Positions 57,488 through 64,000 of a stretch of 64,000 nucleotides of DNA are shown here, piece by piece. The stretch's first letter is position 1; the number at the start of each line of letters is the position of its first letter. The stretch is taken from positions 124,001-188,000 of the forward strand of contig RMBW01000037.1 of the NCBI GenBank assembly GCA_004009845.1. The letters are read 5' to 3'. The notes beneath the pieces are model-generated. The model was not told the origin of the DNA and ran no database searches. It worked only from the letters and a program-made list of their open reading frames with translations. Source of the stretch: Davidsoniella eucalypti (taxonomy: Eukaryota > Ascomycota > Sordariomycetes > Microascales > Ceratocystidaceae). The position numbers and the translations under genes were made by a program.

Positions 57488-58797
57488 ATGAAGAACCAAT
57501 ATTCTTCCCCAGCCACGGACCGCTATGACAAGAAAGCCGGCGACGGCAGCAGTAGCAGTAGCAGCAGAAGTAACGAAGCTGTGGCCATGACCCTTCTCCC
57601 CATCGCTAGCTTGGGCGAGTCGCCCAAGGAATTCTTGAGAAAATATCGTATAGAGGTTGCTGCCGGTACCAGCAGTATAGTATCGACAACCGCAGCATTT
57701 CCCCTCGACAGCATCAAAACTCGCATGCAAACATACCGTTATGCTAGTGTGGTAGAATGCGCACGGCAGACTTACAAGTCTGAAAAGCTGCGCGGCTTCT
57801 TTCGAGGTATGCTTAATGACATTTTTCTCCTTCTCGTTTTCAAGACAACTTCGTGACACCAGTCGCTAACCATCTTTTGTATATGGATAAATTAGGCGTC
57901 ACGGCTCCAGTTATGAGCATAACCGTTGTTCGCACAACTTCGTTTTCTGTCTACACTCGCGCTAAAAAATTCTACTCATCCGTCTTTGAGAGAGCCTTTG
58001 GCTACAACGTCATGGAGCATGCATCAAAACTTGGTACATACCCTAACCCTTATACATTAGCTTGCTCCGGCGCATCGGGTGCTACAGCAGGCGCAATGGT
58101 TTCCTTCGTCGCATGTCCATTTGAGTTGACAAAACTCAGTGCGCAACTGTCAGTTTTGTTAGCTAAGAAAGCAAACCAAGCTGGCGATACACAACGGAGA
58201 CAGTTAGCAGAAAGCTATAAGAATAAAGGAACCCTCAAGACCATGGCGCACATTATACGGAATCGCGGGCCTTTGGGTTTGTGGACTGGGTTCAACCTGC
58301 ATATGGGTAAGCATGAGAAGATGTGATGGATGGAGTTGGCAACCTTTACCCCCCCCTCCCCACGTGTTGATCTATATTATATGTATTGGGTAGCAATATC
58401 TCTAACAAGGCTCTTCACATTGTGTATAGTGCGAGACACCATTGGTACAGCAGTGTACTTTATGGTATATGAGACTGGCAAGCAGCTAGTTTCAGGCATA
58501 TTCGGGAGCACCAATCCTGACGACACCAACAAGTTTGCTGTCGCGGCAGCTGGAGGGCTCTGCGGCGTGATATCGTGGGCGGTTATCTACCCCGTCGACT
58601 CGGTCAAGAGTATATACCAACGTAACTCGTTGACGTCACCAAGGGGCACGCAGGTTCCACCAGCGCCCAAGGTCGAGTTCTTCAAGCGAAATATGTATCG
58701 TGGCCTAGGCGTATCAATGACGCGCTCGGCTGTGGTGAATGCGGTATTCTTCACTTTCTTCGAGGGTATCAAGAAGGAGATCGACTTAGGTACCTAG
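57488..58797 (+). CDS. Mitochondrial carrier family protein (SLC25)
   Basis: Inner-membrane metabolite carrier. Three exons, 57488-57806, 57896-58306 and 58430-58797, with introns of 89 and 123 bases, give 365 residues. The three repeats each show the carrier signature: FPLDSIKTRMQ (Pro72-Lys77), CPFELTKLSAQ (Pro181-Lys186) and YPVDSVKSIYQ (Pro298-Lys303). GxxxG helices and matrix loops follow each one, for example RGFFRG across the first splice and GPLGLWTGFNLHMVRDTIG across the second. The N-terminal 50 residues are hydrophilic with a six-serine run. The middle signature has Glu in place of the usual Asp, as in the carnitine/acylcarnitine-ornithine branch. That branch is my best guess; the substrate is open. 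Confidence 0.9.
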
Positions 58798-61700
58798 CGC
58801 CCACCCTGATCGTCGCTCATATTTGATATCTCTTCCTTTCTCGTTCTTTGTCCATCGTGGCCTCTCAGCCTAATTCGGTGAACGTGGCTCACTATATTGA
58901 CAATGAGGATAGCTAGCGTGGCTTCGTTATAACCGGGGCTCGACCATCACAATTACAGCCTAAAGTATGCTTTCTCGAGCATAAAACAATATCATTATCA
59001 AGGAGACGAGGTATATGAGTGAGCCCAAACTCAAATCAAGCCAGCCTCGGCTTTTGTCTATATTACACCAAAGTCAAATAAGGCCGCGATCAAGAATAAT
59101 TGGTATTCACCTTTCTCTTCTTCCGCCAGTTCTTACGTTCTTCGTACTCCTATTTTTCTTTCATTCTCTTGTCCCCCCTCCTTCTTTTATGTTGGGCACT
59201 TATATCTTATAGATCATCGTCTGTTTTGTGTGGTGATCAGCCTTGGGTAGAATCACCTGAACCCCATGCTGATTCTCCCTATCAGCCCTATCTTTTTTTT
59301 ATATTGTGTTCCTATTTTTTTTCACTCTTCTAGCTTGGCTCCTACGCATAGCCATGTGTTACATGTGCACATACAAAAGAAAGAAAATTAGTACATTTCT
59401 AGGGCTTGTTCTATCATTGAACCAGAGGATGGAAGGGGGGCGTGTATTACTACTATCACATTATATTGTTCTCTTCTTTTGTTTATAACTATCTTGGCTA
59501 TCATCATCCTTCTCACTAATACCAACGGCTATAAGCTGGTTAATAGGTGGTAAGTAGTACGCAAATATAGTACTACTCACTCTTACACGACTACCAAGCG
59601 CAAACCGCCACGTTTACTTTATATTTTTCTTGACTACATTACATGATGGAATAGATCCATTATTTAGGTTGTTTTATAATACTTTCCCTTTTTTCTGTCT
59701 GATGACATGTACACTCTCTCGTCTATAAAATTGGTTGTGTTCTTCATAGTGTCTATGTGTTCACAAACATATATGACGTTACTTAGATACATACATTTTA
59801 CTAATGTGCCATGCATGCATGTTTCCTGTAGGTTGTGTACACAAAATACGTGGATATGCATATTGATCTCACCAATGGTACACTTGGTTAGATAAACAAG
59901 GCTTCTCCAGATGACAAGGAAATTGTGCAACGTAATGTTAGTTGGCTCCAATACTGCAACTATAGCTCGTTGGCTAGTTTAAGCTAGGCAGCGCAATGTT
60001 ATCTATTTTTATCTTCTTATCTACAATATCAGTTGATGACAAAGTATCGTTAGGCTGACATTGATGAGTGTATGTATTTTTTGATATACAATTCTATGAC
60101 CAGTCGATCAGGCCTAGACTATTCTATCTATTTCAAGGTCGCACTAGTTGTAGATAGTCTTGAAGAGAAGTTATAAGACCTTTTTATTTATAAATATCTT
60201 CTTTTAGATATCAAGATTGGTAAATAACGGTAGAGAGCAAAGATAAACGGCTATCCGGGTTTGGATATGTTAATGTGTACATACAGGTACAGGTAAATAT
60301 GAAGCGTGAATATCGTACCAGTGTTTTTATCCGCTGCTACCACGCCCACCTCTTTTTTTTTCTTGGTTTTATTTTTTCTAATTCGATTTTCTATTAGTTG
60401 CCCAATAGGACTTCCCCTCGTTTCTGCCGCCGGCCTGCTCTCTCTTTCTTTCCTTCCCGCCCATTATATGTATCTTTACCGCTATTTAAAATCCAATGGG
60501 AGGAACTATTCAACCCATCTGGCTCTAGAAATGGATTACTGTGTTGGGTCATGTTGTTTTCAGCACACCTTTTTTTTCTTCTCTCTTTTTTGTTATAATT
60601 GAATGCATGCAAGGCCACTTCCCTGGATATGCAGTGTGCTATGAGGCTATTTATTATATCTGCAAGTTCAATAGAACATCAGAACTACAGTGTAGTAGTT
60701 TGTGGGGGGGAAGAAGGCAGAGATGTCAAGGCCCATTAGTTCGACTGAGAAGATCACTTCCTAGTCGGCTAGAACTATGTGTAGAAAATAGGGAGCCGCC
60801 TGCATATGAGAGGTACCAATACTTACATTTGTATAGCACGAAAGAACAAGCTTCCATAGAAAGTAAATCACTTACACGCCTGTCTGTAGCATTATATGTA
60901 ATCGGAACTAGAGTTTCTTTCGTGCCATATATGATGCCCATGCTTTTCCTATATTTGGGCGTCGAGTTTGGCGCCAGACATAAAAGGCAAATAACCATAT
61001 AGTTGCAAATGTATGCTTTACTATTACTTTATTAGTGCATATCTCCCTCTCGCCCTATATTTCTCTAGGCAAATTAACGAGGACAAAAAGGAAGTAAAAT
61101 ATCAAATTCGTGCTAGAGAATGATCAAAGTGAAAGCAAGCAAGATTTAAGGCATCAATAGGAGAACTTGATCTCGTTTCGTCCAAGTTTTCATGTTTTCC
61201 CTTCATGCCCAAGGGTTAAGTTTGTCACAACCCTACCACACCCTAGTGTTTTCAGCCTCTTGATTGGCCGTTTTGATAATCAAGCGAGGCTAGCCGATGA
61301 TCTACCGGCACAACAAGTATTGTATTGAATTAATTATGAGCCATACGGGATCGAGCCAAGACAAAAGACATGTGATCCTTAGAATGATGTAGTTATAGCC
61401 ATAGCCGTAGTCAAATTCACATTACCAAGTGGATTAATGCGCCGCTTCGCGTGAACTTGCGGATTCATATTATTATCTAGACGATAATAAGCCAACACGC
61501 AACCTCGTAAGTCACGGGTTATATGGGGGTTCAAATTCTGTCAAGATCCGCTCTGGTAGTATTTCCATCTTCTATATTCGGCCGGAATCTAGCCTCTTTT
61601 TGCTCACCTACATATACATATGCAAGACGCACTGCTGATCAAGGCCAGAACGACTCAATTCCAATCCATAGAAAAGGTTAAAAACGAGATAACGAATATA

Positions 61701-62599
61701 TGTACAAGCAAGGTACAGTTGTCACTTTTCAGAACTTTCGAAACCAAGGATGCAAAGAGTAGTTCAAACAGCAGGGCATCACCGCTGTTTCGTACTCGAA
61801 GTTGCTTTCTCAGTCAGAACGAGACTGTGACTGGGCGGGGATCTCAACTCTGCAACAACAAGTTGTAGTGAAGCTCGACAGAAGAAAAGAAAATACGACT
61901 ATAGGAAAAGATAACAAAAAAGAAGCATAGAAAAAGAGTCATCGTCGTGAAGCTTGACGTGACAGTCCCTCTCAATCTGGGATCAGGAACGCTGTTGAGA
62001 AAGGCTCCTGCTATATCTGTACAAATATTGTAGTTGAACGTCCGACTAACTATATTCAAGGCGATGGAATCTGGTCCTTCCTATCTGGAAAGCGCCCCAT
62101 TTAATTATCTACATTACAACTATAGTTCTTTTCTGAAGCCCGTTGGACAACACAATTTTCCGACCCAACATAACAAATCGACAAACGAAAGCAAAGAGAG
62201 CCTTGGTTTGAATGCCACCTTCGACTCTATCAATTGAGCCCGTAAGTAATTATTCCAGTCAATTATTCCATCGTCAAAATAAGCCAAAAAGCCTCTGGCA
62301 ATTCGAGTGAGATATTTTTTATCGCGGTTTCATTATTCCTCGCTGGATTGTCGCAACCCCATCTTCACTGCTGCAGCATTTGCAAACTTCCATTAGGCGG
62401 TCGTTTTCCTGCCTCACCTAAGGCAGATATACAACGCTGCCACCCTGATTTTCTGCTGGCTTTTTGGGGACGCATTGTTATAGCAGCGAAGAAAATAAGA
62501 AGAAAAAAATTCCCTTCCAATCCACGCCATACTACCCTTAGCTTAGTATCCTACCGCCATTAACGCGACAAGCTCAGAGCCCCAGTTGGAGGTGCATGC
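58798..62599. other. Gene-free stretch, 3.8 kb
   Basis: Carrier 3' region followed by A/T-rich DNA. The longest frame is 153 codons at 60541-61002 and resembles nothing I know. No repeats of note seen. Confidence 0.5.
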
Positions 62600-64000
62600 T
62601 TGTTGTGTAGTTTTCTTTCTTCCTCTAGGATTTTGCCCTCTCGACATGTTAACTTCACCTTTCGATTCACTCACGTCTTTGCCCTCTTTTGTTCGTCCTC
62701 GTGCGCCGAGTTCGTTTGAGATTGCCTGCTTGTATTGCCGTAGTAGCATCGGCCCCATCCCATCTATTGTATCCTTTATCAATTCACATCCACGCGCTCT
62801 CTCTTTTCCTTCTTCCTTTTATTATCCGTTTTATCACCATATTCGCTCCTTGGACCCCGTTATCGTTACATAGAGAACTCTGCTAACCTGATCTACCCTG
62901 CTATCATTTTTTGTTTCTGTAGTACGCGTGAACAAATTACTGCTGTCGCCAATCATTGCCACCGAGAAAAAAAAGGCTCCCGTCGTCTCATATCATACGA
63001 CATTCAGCGCTCATCTTTTGTAATCATCACCTATCCTTGCCAAGCGGCTACTATCTCTCTTTTTGCTCTCTCTACCATCTTGGTTCATACCAGAGACGAC
63101 TTTATCCACGCTCCTCGCCCAAAAGCATCCTGGACCTTGATTCTTTTGGGTAGAGTTCGATCATCATATCTTGACTCCCTATATTGGACCGCAAACGCTA
63201 CTTTGACCGTCAACTTTTATGCTTGTTTCAGCTCTACTACCTACCAGCCAACTCAGCGTCAATATTGTATTGAACTGAAGCATATACTCTTACGTTTTTG
63301 CTAGACTTGGGAGCCGAGCTAGTAGTATGTCTGTACATGGCTACAACTAAATAGACCACCTGCCTGTCCTTTTATTGCTACGCTTTATATTGCCTGTTAT
63401 TCTAGGCTTGAGCATCCGTACCTGGCGCCCATTATTGTTTCCGTTGGCTTATGGACCAGACTGGACCGTTTCTGTTGCCCATCACAGTATCCAGGACTAA
63501 AAAACTAGACTGATCTTCCGTTCTACGTTATCACTTCGATTTAGCCTTGTACATTCTCAGCACTAGACCGACTACTGCCAGTAGTATCGAGTGTCTGTTG
63601 TTAGACTTGTGACTAACCATACTATTACACACCATCTACTGGAGTATTATTCTTGCTTCAACCTTTCGACTGTAGACCACCCTAGACCTGATAACTTTGG
63701 GTTTTCATCGCTTGTTCCTTTCAGGAGACCTTTGTATTAGAAAATCGACTCGTGCCTGATATCGCTCAGACTTTGGGTCGTTCGTTCCTTTCCTCCCGCT
63801 GCCCAGCTTCTGTCTGATCCGCTACCTATTCTTATAGTAGCTTTCTCATTTCTTTTTTTCTCTCTCTCTATATCGTTGTAGTATACTAATATTGCCACGC
63901 ACTCTGCTTGCTTGAATTATACTACGCCGTGATCTCAATTTTGGATTGCTAGTCTGAATTTATCCTGCTGCGATAGTAATACGGTTGCCATTACAATTGC
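62600..64000 (+). promoter_or_regulatory. Pyrimidine-rich possible long leader/promoter running off the window
   Basis: From about 62600 to the end the plus strand is persistently C/T-rich with many short TTC/CTT runs. This looks like the long 5' leaders of fungal regulatory or signalling genes. No start codon followed by a recognisable protein occurs before 64000. Confidence 0.35.

Noticed and set aside
61520..61560. A tRNA T-arm-like motif (GGTTCAAATTC on the plus strand)
   Set aside because: Upstream sequence does not give a D arm or a pairing acceptor stem at the right distance.

Overview
The window looks like chromosomal DNA of a filamentous ascomycete (Pezizomycotina). Protein genes carry short GT-AG introns (about 50-130 bases, often with a CTAAC-type branch site). 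The gene set is fungal: NTE1, UDP-galactopyranose mutase, a CHS7-family protein, NCE101 and SSL1. Mobile DNA is of fungal MULE and Tad-like LINE type. I cannot name the species. Gene density is low, with 15 intact or partial protein genes in 64 kb. I see no convincing tRNA, rRNA or CRISPR.

Layout. 1-5.1 kb: the 3' end of NTE1 (+), then an aromatic amino acid decarboxylase and an amino acid/amine permease (both -). 5.1-11 kb: no gene seen; it holds a 33-base A tract, a perfect 34-base palindrome and a repeat-derived patch. 11-19 kb: UDP-galactopyranose mutase (-) and a sugar-nucleotide transporter of the TPT family (+), divergent, a likely galactofuranose pair. 20-22.7 kb: ribosomal protein L27 (-) and the tiny gene NCE101 (+), with a 739-base MULE carrying perfect or near-perfect 163-base terminal inverted repeats inserted in their shared promoter. 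22.9-27.5 kb: a TTC36 orthologue (-) head to head with 4-hydroxyphenylpyruvate dioxygenase (+), a tyrosine-catabolism pair. 28-33.6 kb: SSL1 of TFIIH (-), an ankyrin pseudogene, and a CHS7-like membrane protein (-).

33.6-45.7 kb is a 12 kb gene desert of decayed repeats: a second ankyrin pseudogene, an inverted repeat whose copies differ only by transitions, and a dead LINE reverse transcriptase. At its right edge stands an intact 866-residue gene: a repeat-rich coiled coil, a PD...ExK nuclease-like block, and a kinase-like domain. This is the best candidate for an under-described system. 52.4-58.8 kb: a hexose transporter, a two-exon LYR-type mitochondrial protein and a mitochondrial carrier, all (+). 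58.8-64 kb: no gene seen; the pyrimidine-rich last 1.4 kb may be the leader of a gene beyond the window.

Together the genes are mostly housekeeping and cell-surface metabolism, with three plausible functional neighbourhoods (galactofuranose, tyrosine catabolism, amine production and transport) separated by repeat-derived DNA. All exon models were made by eye from splice signals, frame and family knowledge; no alignment or search was run.
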